In this document: piece by piece, positions 20,101 to 30,975 of the stretch
How positions within the stretch are numbered: the stretch's first letter is position 1
How the letters are laid out: the number at the start of each line of letters is the position of its first letter
From: Chaetoderma sp. LZ-2023a
Taxonomy: Eukaryota > Mollusca > Caudofoveata > Chaetodermatida > Chaetodermatidae
Reading direction: 5' to 3'
NCBI GenBank assembly: GCA_034401795.1
Contig: CM067374.1
Coordinates: 99,978,860 to 100,042,859 of the forward strand
DNA: 64,000 nt
Made by a program: the position numbers and the translations under genes
Notes under the pieces: model-generated
The model's input: only the letters and a program-made list of their open reading frames with translations
The model's database searches: none
Told to the model about the DNA's origin: nothing

Positions 20101-20966
20101 GATAACTTTTTGAAAATTAAACAAGAAGCATCCGGGTATCCCGAGGATGTCGTCACCGATTTGCAGAAAGACGTGTATGTTCTAGAATATTTTGAACATG
20201 AAGAGATTAAATTGGATAAATCCTTGATCATTCAAAATAAGGGTCTTAGAGCCCTGGCGAAACAGGTGCTGAATTCTTTGTGGTTATTTCAAACTCAACC
20301 CCTACCATAAGCATGAATACGTCAATTCGTATAGCACCATATTGAAGTTGCAGACAGATAGAAAGATTTCTGTCAAAGATATCCATGTATGTAACGACAG
20401 CACTCTGTTAATGCCTATCGCGAGTTGAACCAATTCATGCAAGCGGATAATCGCACCAATATTATGATCACTGCATTTGTCATGAGTCACACTAGGGTTC
20501 GTTAGCTACAAAGTCTAGTAGCTGCAGGCTCGAGTTGCATTTATCACGATACAGATCCTATCATGTATGTTCAGAAACGTGATAAACCTCACCTAATCCC
20601 AGTTTACCATGCCAGACTCGGTTATTTCATGGACAAAGTTCCTTCTCGCAGTGAAATAACCGAGTTTGTCAGTACTGGCCTGAAGAGTTACACGTACAGA
20701 CATCTAGACGGACAGACGAGGGGATATCAAGAACGTCTGCAAAATTAAGGGCTTAGCTTTAATTTACAAAAATAAGGGGTTGGGATTGGATACTCTGTTA
20801 GCCACAGTCAATGATTATAATCTCGAAACGTTCGCTCAGTATTCCAATACTACCATTAGAAATAAATATCATATACTTTTGAGTAAGGATACTAAGAAAC
20901 GTTTCGTATCTACTTACAAAAAACTGACAATTTGTAATGAACACTATACTAAACCGTATGGCTTTC
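17140..20966 (+). pseudogene. Protein-primed family B DNA polymerase of the Polinton/Maverick
   Basis: A full-length but heavily broken polymerase. The N-terminal region has MYNITLTRIFQFRHFN (from 17266) and RDLTATEIMNAISEVSQSQR. A Cys/His-rich region follows (17.9-18.4 kb, YYCNDCNVAY ... RCHLCQAAPPC). Exonuclease motifs: FYDFES (18431-18448), AIAHNSRGFD (18666-18695), YCRSDVDIL (19049-19075). Polymerase motifs: VDITLLYP (19732-19755), FLKIKQEASGYP with LNSLW (20269-20283), YHDTDP (20542-20559). The end PYGFQ lies at about 20965. Motif A has Leu for the usual Ser, and motif C ends in Pro where Ser is usual. More than a dozen stops and frameshifts. The LTR retrotransposon begins a few bases after the gene end. 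Confidence 0.92.
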
Positions 20967-20970
20967 AGGG

Positions 20971-21947
20971 TATTATGGTACAGGGATATAGCCACATGGA
21001 CACACCAACACATATGGACGGGTATAGAGACACACGCACACACGGACGCATCGGCATCAAGGACGTGCACACACGAACGCACGCATACGTTTGGCAATAG
21101 ACACGCTCAGACACGCAGACGCGACGACACAACTCCGGAATAAGCTGAATGACGGACACACCCAGTAACACGTGACAACATAGAACGGGCAGACCACTAG
21201 CCTTACAGCAATAAATGGACAAATATATGCATAGACTATTAATCGACACGCCCTACATGGAACAATCAGTTATTAGTTGGGATGGACACGGGCAGAGTAT
21301 AACTCTTGCAATTCAATGTAACCATGTTGTAATATGCTGCTTTACGATTGTATTATATACGTTAATTAGTATTATTCAAATTAGTTAATTATACTCATAG
21401 GACACATTCACGCGTATACATGCCCGCCATCACTTAATACACACACATTTATTGACATAACGATAACATCATATTTAAGAGTGGACGAATGTTGACGACA
21501 GGGAGTTAGAGTTAACGTTAGACAGTGAGAGTTACGGTTACGGACTCGGACGGACTTCCACAGCGGTCTCTGACCGCTAGTGACAGGTAGTGCGTAGTGA
21601 GATTGTCAGCTATGTAGTTAGCTGACTGGTCAGTTACAGAGACGTACTTAAGGTTAACTTTGTTATATTTTATTATAATACTTCTCTCTTAGGAATCGAT
21701 TGTAGTTAAGTAGAATAGGGTTAGTATGGGTAAGCGACACGTGACTAGAATTTTGAATTATATGTGTAAACCATAGGATTAAGAAAGTTCAGTAAACGAG
21801 TCATCATTAATAGAATACAGCATTGTGTCATCCATTCCATCCATCTCCGCTAGAAGGAAGATCCCGGTCGGTACACGGGTTCAGACGGTGGCGAGCTAAA
21901 TCCCCATAAGAACCGCTAACCGGGCCACCCGTCTGTACAACCATCGG
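20971..21947 (+). repeat. Left LTR
   Basis: It begins near 'TATTATGGTACAGGG' and ends near 'GTCTGTACAACCATCGG'. It matches the right LTR throughout, with scattered substitutions and small indels (a few per cent by eye). It contains an ACACACGCAC-type stretch, the block 'GACAGGGAGTTAGAGTTAA' and 'GAAGGAAGATCCCGGTCGG'. The mismatches show it is not a very recent insertion. Confidence 0.85.
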
Positions 21948-23083
21948 TTTGGGGAGGATTCGAACTTCGACCCGGAGAATACCATCACGGAGCCACTGCT
22001 GCTTAAGATGATGCTAATCTAAGAATCCTCTCGCATGCCAAGCCGAGTCAAGTGACAGTAAATGAAAGACGCGTAACATGAAAATGTGAGTATTAATAGG
22101 CTATTCATTTCGGCTAATTTACAAATGCATTCCATAGTTTATTTTATTAATATTTTCATCCTTGTATTAGCGCAATAGTTAATATCATCAATCGTTGCAT
22201 ATGCTTAATCACGTACATGCAATTTTGTTAGTTTTTTCCTAAATATGGTTTAACTCTGAATTGAGAGTAAATTTATATTCCGTCATAGCCAGCGTCCTTT
22301 ATGCTATACATAAATAGGCTAAATGCAAATTTCTATTCTTTACTATTATTAATATTTTGTTTTGAATTATATTTTGGTAGATTATTTGATTTCTAAAAAA
22401 ATCGTTTTAATTGAAAATTGAAAAACGCGCCAAAACGTGACTCGCGGCCGCGCAAATTAATCCCATTCAGAGAAACTCATAGGCCAGCAATTAACAGCTG
22501 AATAGATCGTTAATTTTATTAGCAGTTTTGAATACGCATGTACCAAAGTCAAAATTCCTTGCAATTGAATTTTAAGCGTACATTATCCGGAATGTTTAAA
22601 TCTAATTTTGTTTAATATTTTAACGGATTTTCTAAATTGAAAATTTAGACTAAATTGGTCTAGGCAGTTAAATTTTGAGCATTTACTTATTGGCAAAACA
22701 TATTCATATATAGGTGATTGATTAAATCATCGCATTTTATTTAATTCGCGTGCTGAATTGGGACTATGTAAAATTATTTGGCACTCTGAACGTGTAATTT
22801 ATACGCCAATAGCGCCGTCCAATACTTTAAATGTGTTTTCACTTTCATTTGATTTGGTTTGATTTGAATTTACTGAAAAATCGAAGATTATATGTCAGCA
22901 TACTTGGATCAAGCCTACTTGATCTGACTCAATTTGATATTATTCTATGAGACGATTTTGAATGGTGATTTCTGATTCTAGTGCCTTTATTTCGATTTTT
23001 AGCTGCTAGGTGTTGACTTGATCAGTGTATTTTACCAGCTGACATATTATTGATTTTTATTTGGTGACTCATTAAAACAAAAA

Positions 23084-24022
23084 ATGGCCAGCATGCACAA
23101 TCATTTCCACTATCGTCAGAACTTGCAAAAAGCGATCCAGGAAACGAAATCTTATTTTGAAACTAATTTTGGCGTTTCTAAGTGCACAATACGATCCCAC
23201 CATGCTAGGCACATGCCAAATACAGACCAAATTATTAGGCACAGCCAGCCTCCATGTTATCGTTCTGGATGTAATTGGTCATCCGGCCATCATAGACGGT
23301 GTAAGGCTAGACAGCTTGAATGCTGGAACTGCTCAATGGTTGGCCATTTTTCAGCGATGTGTCAGTTCCGTAGAAATGCCTTTAAATGTAACAGAAACCA
23401 GCCGAGGAAAGTAGTTCAACGGTCAAGGTCACAATTTACTCGGAAACCAAAAGTTAATAAGCCTAGGCAACCAGTCACAGAAGTAGTAACATTAGATCTG
23501 CCATTTTGTCATGTTGAATCTAATGATTTTCTGAGTTGTTTGGATAATGACAATGTTTTGAGGGATGAACTGAAATCCATAAAGAAACAACTGACAAATG
23601 AAAGACGAACGCACAGAGGATTGAAAACTGATATAGATGACAGTCAACTCGTAGAAGACAATGGGCGAATGACAGCACAGGTCGATTCATTGGAAGAGGA
23701 AAATGGTAAGATGGTACGAAAGGTAGAGTTCGCAGAAAACACTATGGGGATTGCCACGCAGCTATTAGATCAAGAACGTACAATGAGACAAAGAGAAACA
23801 ACGGAACTCAAACAGTCAGTGTCAATTAAAGAAACAGAAATTGATCGTTTACGATCTGAAAAAGACACCATGCAGCAGCAACTAACGAATATGTCATTAA
23901 GAATTGACGCCATACTTAATGACGCTTTGACACGAGAAAACGACAAGTTAATCCAGCGACTGAACGGACAACAAAGTAATGAATATAATCCAGCACATAG
24001 CCCTGGGAAGATCAAGAGATGA
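23084..24022 (+). CDS. Gag-like protein: CCHC zinc knuckle plus coiled coil
   Basis: 312 codons, ATG after 'AAAACAAAA', ending TGA. The N-terminal part is basic and His-rich, and around residue 85 carries CWNCSMVGHFSAMC, the CX2CX4HX4C knuckle that binds RNA in retroviral and retrotransposon nucleocapsids. A basic linker (RKVVQRSRSQFTRKPKVNK) follows. From about residue 160 to 295 the heptad-like charged sequence (DELKSIKKQLTNERR, VDSLEEENGKMVRKVEFAEN, IKETEIDRLRSEKDTMQQQL) predicts a long coiled coil. Knuckle before coiled coil is the reverse of a typical Gag order. The ORF is intact. Confidence 0.75.
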   Translation: MASMHNHFHYRQNLQKAIQETKSYFETNFGVSKCTIRSHHARHMPNTDQIIRHSQPPCYRSGCNWSSGHHRRCKARQLECWNCSMVGHFSAMCQFRRNAFKCNRNQPRKVVQRSRSQFTRKPKVNKPRQPVTEVVTLDLPFCHVESNDFLSCLDNDNVLRDELKSIKKQLTNERRTHRGLKTDIDDSQLVEDNGRMTAQVDSLEEENGKMVRKVEFAENTMGIATQLLDQERTMRQRETTELKQSVSIKETEIDRLRSEKDTMQQQLTNMSLRIDAILNDALTRENDKLIQRLNGQQSNEYNPAHSPGKIKR

Positions 24023-24883
24023 TCGCAGTCCAGACTACAGAAGCAGAGATCTTCAGCCTTGCAGATACGAAGACAGACTGACATACTATAACTAGGCCGT
24101 TCAGTGTGTAAGTCATGTAGATTTCAGTGCTAATGTATACATATGATATAAATATGATAAGCTTTCTTAGAACAGATACTGCCATTTGTTATATATTTTT
24201 CCTTTTCTGATTGGAGAAGGAAGACGGGTAGCCAAGCATTCAGGACGGTTGTATAAATTGCCGTAGGTATACGGTTATTGTGTCACAAAGGTACTAGACG
24301 TAGGTCTGCGCATAATTTGACTGCTTGAAAGATGTAATGAGAACATATGCAAATTCATTTAGGAAAAGAGCCGGAATGCAATAATTATGGTGTTGTTAGT
24401 TATTTTGATCAAGTGCGTTTATAACGTAATCTGATTAAATTGGAAATTAAGCAAGGAAGTTATTATTTCGTCTAACTGAGGTATTCCAATGTCGATAGTC
24501 GTATTAATTAGAGCAATTATGAAAGTAGATGTAAATATTAATTAGAATTTATGTGAGATTGGTTTATTTGAAGATTATTGGATTTGGCTCCATCGTGAAT
24601 ACATGATTGTTTGCAGACTAACTTATATACTTCACAATGATGATGATGATGATGCAAACTAACATGATGTAGATAGAATACTGATGTATCGCAATTGCTT
24701 GTCAGTAATTAAATTAACTCTTCAGATTTTAACTTTAAAACGAGATATTAAATTTTCATCAGCAATACGCCTAAATTTTATAATCGAATAAGTTAGATAA
24801 TTATATCATTATGTTGATGACAATTTTGCTGCTCCTTTCTTTGTTTTTCTTTTCGCAGGATACGGAGTATCCTAGGGGAATCA

Positions 24884-24894
24884 GGGGGGGGGGG
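24884..24894 (+). other. Candidate polypurine tract (G11)
   Basis: Eleven Gs after 'GGGGAATCA' end immediately at the first base shared with the left LTR. A purine tract directly 5' of the right LTR is where plus-strand DNA synthesis is primed in LTR elements. A nearly pure G tract is unusual. Confidence 0.55.
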
Positions 24895-25876
24895 TAATAT
24901 GGTACAGGGATATAGCCACATGGACACACCAACACATATGGACGGACATAGAGACACACGCACATACGGACGCATCGGCATCAAAGACGCGCACACACGA
25001 ACGCGCGCATACGCTTGGCAATGGACACGCCCAGACACGCAGACGCGACGACACACCTCTGGAATACGCTGAATGACGGACACGCCCAGTAACACGTGAC
25101 AACATAGAACGGACAGACCACGAGCCTTACAGTAATAAGTGGACAAATATATGCATAGACTATTAATCGATACGCCCTACATGGAACAATCAGTTATTAG
25201 TTGGAATGGACACGGGCAGAGTATAACTCTTGCAATTCAATGTAACCATGTTGTAATAGGCCGCTTTACGATTGTATTATAATTATACGCTAATTAGTAT
25301 TGTTCAAATTAGTTAATTATACTCATAGGACACATTCACGCGCATACATGCCCGCCATCACTTAATACACACACATGTGTTGACATAACGACAGCATCAT
25401 ATTTAAGAGTGGACGAATGTTGACGACAGGGAGTTAGAGTTAAAGTTAGACAGTGAGAGTTACGGTTACGGACTCCGACGGACTTCCACAGCGGTCTCTG
25501 ACCGCTAGTGACAGATAGTGAGTAGTGAGATTGTCAGCTATGTAGTTAGCTGACTTGTCAGTTACAGAGACGTACTTAAGGTTAACTTTGTTATATTTTA
25601 TTATAATACTTCTCTCTTAGGAATCGATTGTAGTTAAGTAGAATAGGGTTAGTATAGGTAAGCGACACGTGACTAGAGTTTGGAATTATATGTGTAAACT
25701 ATAGGATTAAGAAAGTTCAGTAAACGAGTCATCATTAATAGAATACAGCATTGTATCATCCATTCCATCCATCGCCGCTAGAAGGAAGATCCCGGTCGGT
25801 ACGCGGGTTGAGACGGTGGCGAGCTAAATCCCCCATAAGGACCACCAACCGGACCACCCGTCTGAACATCCACCGG
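24895..25876 (+). repeat. Right LTR
   Basis: Begins 'TAATATGGTACAGGG' and ends near 'GTCTGAACATCCACCGG', after which similarity to the left copy is lost. It shares every block of the left LTR. Confidence 0.85.
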
Positions 25877-27434
25877 CACCGTAGTATACCTAGTTTTACG
25901 ATAGCTATATCGTGGGGTTGGGTGGGAAATTTGAGGTGTCCTTTCGGATTGGGGTAGGTTGGAGGTGTCGAGCATTATCTGGGGGTATGGGGGTTTGAGC
26001 ATGAGCCAATAGGAAAAACGTGCGATGTGGTGTGACGAAACGGTTGGGTTGGGGGTGGTTGAGCATACCACTTTTGTACGGGGTATGATATGCTAACCCG
26101 TAACGTAGACGATTACTAGCATACCCTTCATCGAGTGGGAGTAAGTAATCTTCTGCTTTATTATTATCGGTTAGAAATGTGTGGAGGGCGATACATAGTT
26201 ATAGGGTGGTGGGGTGTAGGGGGAGGGTCCAACTCGAGTAAATTATGTTATATTCATGCGATGAGCCGGTTTTAAAACTTTATTTAACCCTATTTAAAAT
26301 ATAGGTTGGGGGTTGGGTGGTGGATGTGGGTGAGGGAGGGAACTTTTGTATTATGTATTTTACACAAGTCTGTAAATCAACAGCAATAACAAGTCAAGAC
26401 ATTGTTAATTGAGAAATTCGTACAGGCAAAACCCAAAGTGAAATCTATTACAGTTATAAAGCTGTATAACTTACAATCAATAACAAGGTGCTTTGTTCGC
26501 ATTCCAAAACCTCTAGAAACCTGTCTTAAGCGAGCATCTTAAGGGGCATTAATAAGCTGTCACCAAAGACAGGTGGTATCTTATTGTAACTCGCAATATA
26601 TCATATTCCCTTCGAGCCAAACTATGGTCATTCATTAACACATGTGGTCTTACGACCACCTGTCTTAAAGAATCATCATGTTTTGGGTCTAAAAGGCAGA
26701 TGACCGCTTAGACAAGTTTGACTGTAATCACGAATTATGATGTTAAAGTAGTTCGCCCTAAAGACACGGACGAATAATGGGTACCGTGCACGGGTGCCGG
26801 ATTGAGAACACTTCCCCGCATTAATCCCGCTGATACAGTTCTTCTAATACTCCCTTTGATGTCCTGTTATCGTTACTCTAAGCCAACAGAATATTTCCTC
26901 CAAAGTCCATCTCCGGCGACCTTCTGAATTTCCGCTTTGAGTTACAGTAATGATTTGAAGGGATGGAGGTGGTTCTATTACGGGTGGGCTAGGATGGTGG
27001 CGTTTGTTTTGCTCATCATAGCCTTGGTATGCGTAAAAACCTGCTTAAGCGGACACCCGTCACCTGAAATAATAACGGATATAGTTTCATCTTGGCCGAT
27101 CTGAAATTGTGGTCCCCAAACATATATCCATGGCAACAGACATGTATCAACTGACTGCCTTTGCAAACACCAATCTGATACACACTAAACCGATCGCTTC
27201 AGGCAGTCTGACTGTCATAGAAATTAAAGCCATCCTGCTATTTCACTGGTTATATTTCTTTTTCTAACATTATAGTAAGAAAGAAAGCACTAAGATTGTT
27301 GAAGTGATGGCGGACCAAAGCTTCTTGTTCGCAAACGCCTCTGGTCAATGCTGTTGCTGTTTTCGGTAGTAATAGCTTATACAATAGCTGGAATAGCGTC
27401 AGTTACTATTTTAACCCAGGTTAGGAGTCAAGAG
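25877..27434. other. No gene; G-rich tracts and a MITE-like block
   Basis: 25915-26070 and 26200-26340 are rich in GGTTGGG and GGGTGGTGG words. Around 26510-26720 'CCTGTCTTAAGCGAGCATC' and 'CCACCTGTCTTAAAGAATC' face each other around shorter CTGTC/GACAGG palindromes, suggesting an old inverted-repeat element. Related 'TTAAGCGG' words recur at 27.05 kb and 62.57 kb. No coding sequence recognised. Confidence 0.45.
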
Positions 27435-27437
27435 AGA

Positions 27438-27770
27438 ACGGACCCTTTCCACTTGGTCATATATGACGTCATAATCTACTATGTGACGTGTAGGATGACA
27501 TAATAATCATGACATCATGAATGACTCGATTTAGTCTGTCTTAAACGCTCAATAGTCCGACACGTTGTTCGAATTGTATATCTTTACTATTTAATAAAGA
27601 TACTGTTGAATATTGTGAAATTAATTTGTTTGTGCACTGTTGCTACCATAGGCAGCAACAGCACCCAGTCAAATTAGTTTCAAAATATTCAACAGCTTAA
27701 CTGCATAGTTTTCTGGTAATTGATAGTCAGGGAGTTCAGGGATCGATCGATTCCAAAACGATCGCGGCTT
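27438..27770. repeat. AB foldback repeat, orientation B-core-A
   Basis: First copy of a family defined here. The core is a palindrome built on 'TTGAATATTTTGAAAC' and 'TAATTTGACTGG' plus 'GCTGTTGCTGCC', mirrored by 'GGCAGCAACAGC' and its partners. Arm B carries TGACGTCA-like sites, 'AGTCCGACACGTTGT' and 'TTTAATAAA'. Arm A carries 'CTATACAGGTAAG' (here reversed), 'GATCGATCGATCCC' and 'GCCCCGCCCA'. Outer ends of both arms are 'CCTTTCCA'-like, giving a short terminal inverted repeat. In this copy the GCCCC end of arm A is missing. Confidence 0.85.
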
Positions 27771-27799
27771 GCCTTTATTTACATGCGGTCCGGAATTAT

Positions 27800-28050
27800 G
27801 GCAAATTGGCCCCCCACCCACTCCCACCCCACCCCCACCCAACCCCCACCCGGTGCTGTCGGCATGCTACCTCTATGCAACGATGTTATCCGTACAGGAG
27901 CACTTCACAACACAACATATCCCAGTATCTACAAGGGACCTTCAACTGGAGATGAAACACGGAGACCATGTAGACTTCGTAGACGGGGAAACGAGGCCTC
28001 TAGATGATCTTCTCATGTATAGCTGCAGAACAGTCCAAGAATGAGACTAT
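27800..28050 (+). mobile_element. LINE reverse-transcriptase fragment
   Basis: After a (CCCCAC)n tract (27810-27850) the frame reads VLSACYLYATMLSVQEHF, PVSTRDLQLEMKHGDHVDFV and DGETRPLDDLL. It aligns with the RT piece at 49.6 kb (GDRLFHVLVTCYFAVALKS ... VDFIDEEKKPLDELL). The catalytic Asp pair expected before VDF is degraded to GD-H. The fragment is dead and is followed by a foldback piece. Confidence 0.7.
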
Positions 28051-28189
28051 CTTCATGAATGAAGTCAGGACAGAGTTTTCCCGTGTACATATATCAACGA
28101 CAGACGAACTCGATAGCTACGGAGGAAAAACTGAATCCTCGGATCACTGATGCGCAGCTCCTCCAGCATTGCTGCTTAATAGTCCGTCA

Positions 28190-28330
28190 AGTTGTACGAA
28201 TGCATGTCTTTACTTTTTTAATTAACATGCTGTTGATTATTTTGAAACTAATTTGACTGGACGCTTTTGCTGTCACAACTGACCTGTATAGTTTTCTGGA
28301 AATTGAGATGCGTTGACTGCATGGATCGAT
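28190..28330. repeat. AB foldback repeat, partial (B-half core-A)
   Basis: Contains 'GTCAAGTTGTACGAATGCA', 'TTTTGAAACTAATTTGACTGG', then directly arm A ('CTGTATAGTTTTCTGGAAATTG', split here by one half of the core being lost) and GATCGATCGACCC. Sequence beyond belongs to the LINE fragment. Confidence 0.7.
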
Positions 28331-28364
28331 CGACCCATCGCTGGAAGCATATATAGTCTTCCAG

Positions 28365-28470
28365 TCTTTTGGAGCACTGTGTATACACGAATTAAGGATC
28401 TCTCTACCTCCAGCAAAAATACACTTGTATGACGCAAACTGTGTATCATTGACGCTGTACAACTGTAACC
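28365..28470 (+). mobile_element. LINE ORF2 C-terminal fragment 1
   Basis: The frame reads FGALCIHELRISLPPAKIHL and YDANCVSLTLYNCNRN, corresponding to the region just after the RT domain in the copy at 49.2 kb (LCNATCVSVMLYNCSSW). It sits between two foldback pieces. Confidence 0.6.
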
Positions 28471-28494
28471 GCAACTGCTTGGCAGGTCTAGTTT

Positions 28495-28870
28495 TAGCTA
28501 TGCCCCGCCCATCTCTATCCAACCTCCTCCCACACATCGCCGTGTTGGGATTGACGATCCCTGAATGCCCAAACTATCAATTTCCTGACAACTATACAGG
28601 TAAGCTGCTCAATATTTTGTAACTAATTTGACTTGGGGGATAGGCAGCAACATCGCCCAGTCAAATTAGTTTCAAGATATTCAACAGAATATTTATTAAA
28701 TAGTAAAGACAAACAATTCGTACAACAACGCATGGTTCGTCTTCAAATATGCGTTCGTGACGTACATAACTACGTCATTCATGACACCATAATGACGTCA
28801 TTCATTATGATGTCATCCTACACGTCGCGTGATTATGACGTCATATGATGGTTGGCTAAAGTGGAAAGCT
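28495..28870. repeat. AB foldback repeat, A-core-B
   Basis: Complete in order: arm A from 'TTAGCTATGCCCCGCCCAT', 'CTATACAGGTAAG', palindromic core (28605-28690), arm B with 'TTATTAAATAGTAAAGAC' and several TGACGTCA-type sites, ending near 'AAAGTGGAAAG'. Confidence 0.85.
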
Positions 28871-29002
28871 CTATTTCAAACGGTGCGCAATACGGTCCCA
28901 CTGGAAGTGAAAGTGGCGCAGCAAAGATGCTCTATGTTTGGCCATGTCCTGCGAATGCCAGCAGCCATCCATGCACAGAAAGCTGTGGAATGGGCGTTTC
29001 CA
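28870..29002 (+). mobile_element. LINE ORF2 C-terminal fragment 2
   Basis: The frame reads NTVPLEVKVAQQRCSMFGHV and LRMPAAIHAQKAVEWAF. It is the counterpart of MVGHVLRIPENTPGQRALEF in the 49 kb LINE copy, downstream in the same ORF2. It lies exactly between the end of one foldback copy and the start of the next. Confidence 0.7.
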
Positions 29003-29004
29003 TG

Positions 29005-29326
29005 TTTAGCTATGCCCCGCCCATCTCTAGCTAAGCTCCGCCCACACCTCGATCGTGTTGGGATCGATCGATCTATGAACTCCCTTCCAGAAAATTATAC
29101 AGGTAAGCTATTAAATATTTTGAAACTAATTTGACTGAGTGGATAGGCAGCAACAGCGCCCAGTCAAATTAGTTTCAAAATACTCAACAGCATGTTTATT
29201 AGATAGTAGAGACATACAATTGGTACAAGTTGTCGGACTATTAAGAGTTAAAGACGGGCTTAATAGAATCATTTAGGACGTAATGATTATGACGTCATAT
29301 GACGTCATTGCTCTGGAAAGGTCCAT
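29005..29326. repeat. AB foldback repeat, A-core-B
   Basis: Arm A (GCCCCGCCCATC, GATCGATCGATC, ATACAGGTAAG), core 29110-29190, arm B ending 'CTCTGGAAAGGTCC'. Several TGACGTCA words lie at 29288-29310. Confidence 0.85.
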
Positions 29327-30814
29327 TTCGTGTACTCGGAGCCAACACATACAAAGCCCCCCAGAGGACGCCACTGCACACACATGTTAAACGTGTTACG
29401 TGTCATTCTGAAAAGATCACGACTTGGTACACCGAAAATCAAATTGATCTAGTCCATCATAATGAATCTATTTGTTCATTATCTGTCCCGTTTCAATGTG
29501 GAGCGCTAGGACAGCTTTCCCCGATACAGCTACAAGGAACAGGATCTTTTTCACCTGGGGTAGGGTGTTCAGCGCGGTCGTTAAGTTGATATGCTCGGAC
29601 TGTTGGCCTGTCAAAGTGCAAAACGTAACCATTACATAGCCGCACAAGCCATCAGCAATCATTGACCACTGGTTATTAACCAGTGGTCAACGTTTGCCGC
29701 GAGCTTATGCTACTGATTCCACCTTTATATGTTCACTTAAATTTTAACCTCAGTTCTCGCAAGGCATATATGTATTTTAAATGTAAACTCCCCATGGTCA
29801 GTTCATCTAGTACCAATTACGGATTCATGTGGACGCGGAGAAACATCTATAATGCGAGCGCTTAAACATACGCTTTCTCGTGGGAGGACTTGTGCATTGG
29901 CCTCCGTCGAGGCATCACTTATCTCGGAGATTTCTATGAATGAACTGATACCTCTCAGAGCAGCCATGCCACTGTTATGACAATACACAGTTCAGACAGT
30001 CTTGGTTTGAGTGTTCGATTTAAATCGGGCATGCCATCTAACAGTTGCACTGTCTCATTCATCTCTCGTCGCCTCTCTCCACACAGGAGCATAAATGGGC
30101 ATCGGTGTAAAACTGCATGTGGACGCTACCAATAATAGACTGAAATAAAAACCAGCTTAAAATGGCGTGAATGGAACCTGGAATCAGGGACTCGATAGAC
30201 ACCAAATAAACCAATAACTTCTTAACAGTTGCACTGTATTTTGATAGAGGGTCATGTCGAGTGAAATAGCAATATGTTATACTCATCACTAACTACTAAT
30301 CTCCTGAGTTGTTATTCTTGGTCAGCAGAATCGACCATTCATTTGCCACTTTGGGGGTATTGGAAAGGGGCAATCTGTATGTGCTTAGAACCCGCGAAAA
30401 AGCAAAGAAAATGGTTTCATTAGATTCCTGGCAGTGATGTGCTGGTTGGGTGAGGGTGGGAGAGTGGGTGGGGTTTACATTTAGATCAGTTAGAGAGTGT
30501 AGTATAAAGGTGAGTAGCTTATTTTTGTGGTCAATATTATTTACCGAGATAATGATTGCTTTAACGCGCTGTCCCAGCAGCTCGTCTAGGCTGTCAATAT
30601 CGTTCAATCAAAAACATCCACACACACACGGACAGCTATGACCTTAGCGTCTTAAGACCGGTGTTGCTTTTGTTGAGAATACCGAGCTAGCTTCAACAAT
30701 AATTACATGTATCTAATGATAATGGTAAACCTGTCAATAACGGATATCTCATTTGGTTCCAAAAGATAAATATTCTATAACCCCTTAGTGGTCAAGATTG
30801 GTCAAATTAACATT
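29327..30814. other. No gene seen
   Basis: Short ORFs on both strands have no recognisable domain. A 23-bp local palindrome around 29663-29685 ('GACCACTGGTTA' and 'TAACCAGTGGTC') stands out. Nothing else supports a gene or RNA. Confidence 0.4.
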
Positions 30815-30975
30815 CGTTCTTAGTGAATGTTCATTTCCAGGCTAGGGGACGATTATTTTTGAAAATTTGTACGACTGTTATAACTGGCTATGTTACCGAG
30901 CCAGTCATTTCAGCAGAAAAATTTCAAAAATGTCCTTCTCTTGGTTTGCATACACACATTTCGCAATACTTCTGC
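30815..30975. repeat. Hairpin repeat family, diverged copy
   Basis: 'GAATGTTCATTTCCAGGC' ... 'TTTTTGAAAATTTG' ... 'TAACTGGCTATGTTACCGAG' ... 'CCAGTCATTTCAGCAG' ... 'TTTCAAAAATGTCCTTCTC'. Both arms are present, with many mismatches. Confidence 0.7.

Larger units (their letters stand above)
20971..25876 (+). mobile_element. LTR retrotransposon, Gag-only (non-autonomous)
   Basis: Two direct repeats of about 980 bp (20971-21947 and 24895-25876) flank a 2.9 kb interior holding one ORF with a retroviral zinc knuckle. No protease, reverse transcriptase, RNase H or integrase is present, so it must rely on enzymes supplied in trans. A G-run precedes the right LTR. The left LTR abuts the end of the Maverick polymerase, showing insertion into or beside that element. 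I could not define the target duplication or the exact LTR ends. Confidence 0.85.

Noticed and set aside
21946..22010. tRNA-like stretch on the minus strand (box B-like AGTTCGAATCC, box A-like TGGCTCCGTGATGG)
   Set aside because: The two boxes are too close and no cloverleaf or acceptor stem can be drawn. It may be a SINE head or related to the primer-binding site of the LTR element, but no 18-base match to a tRNA end is convincing.
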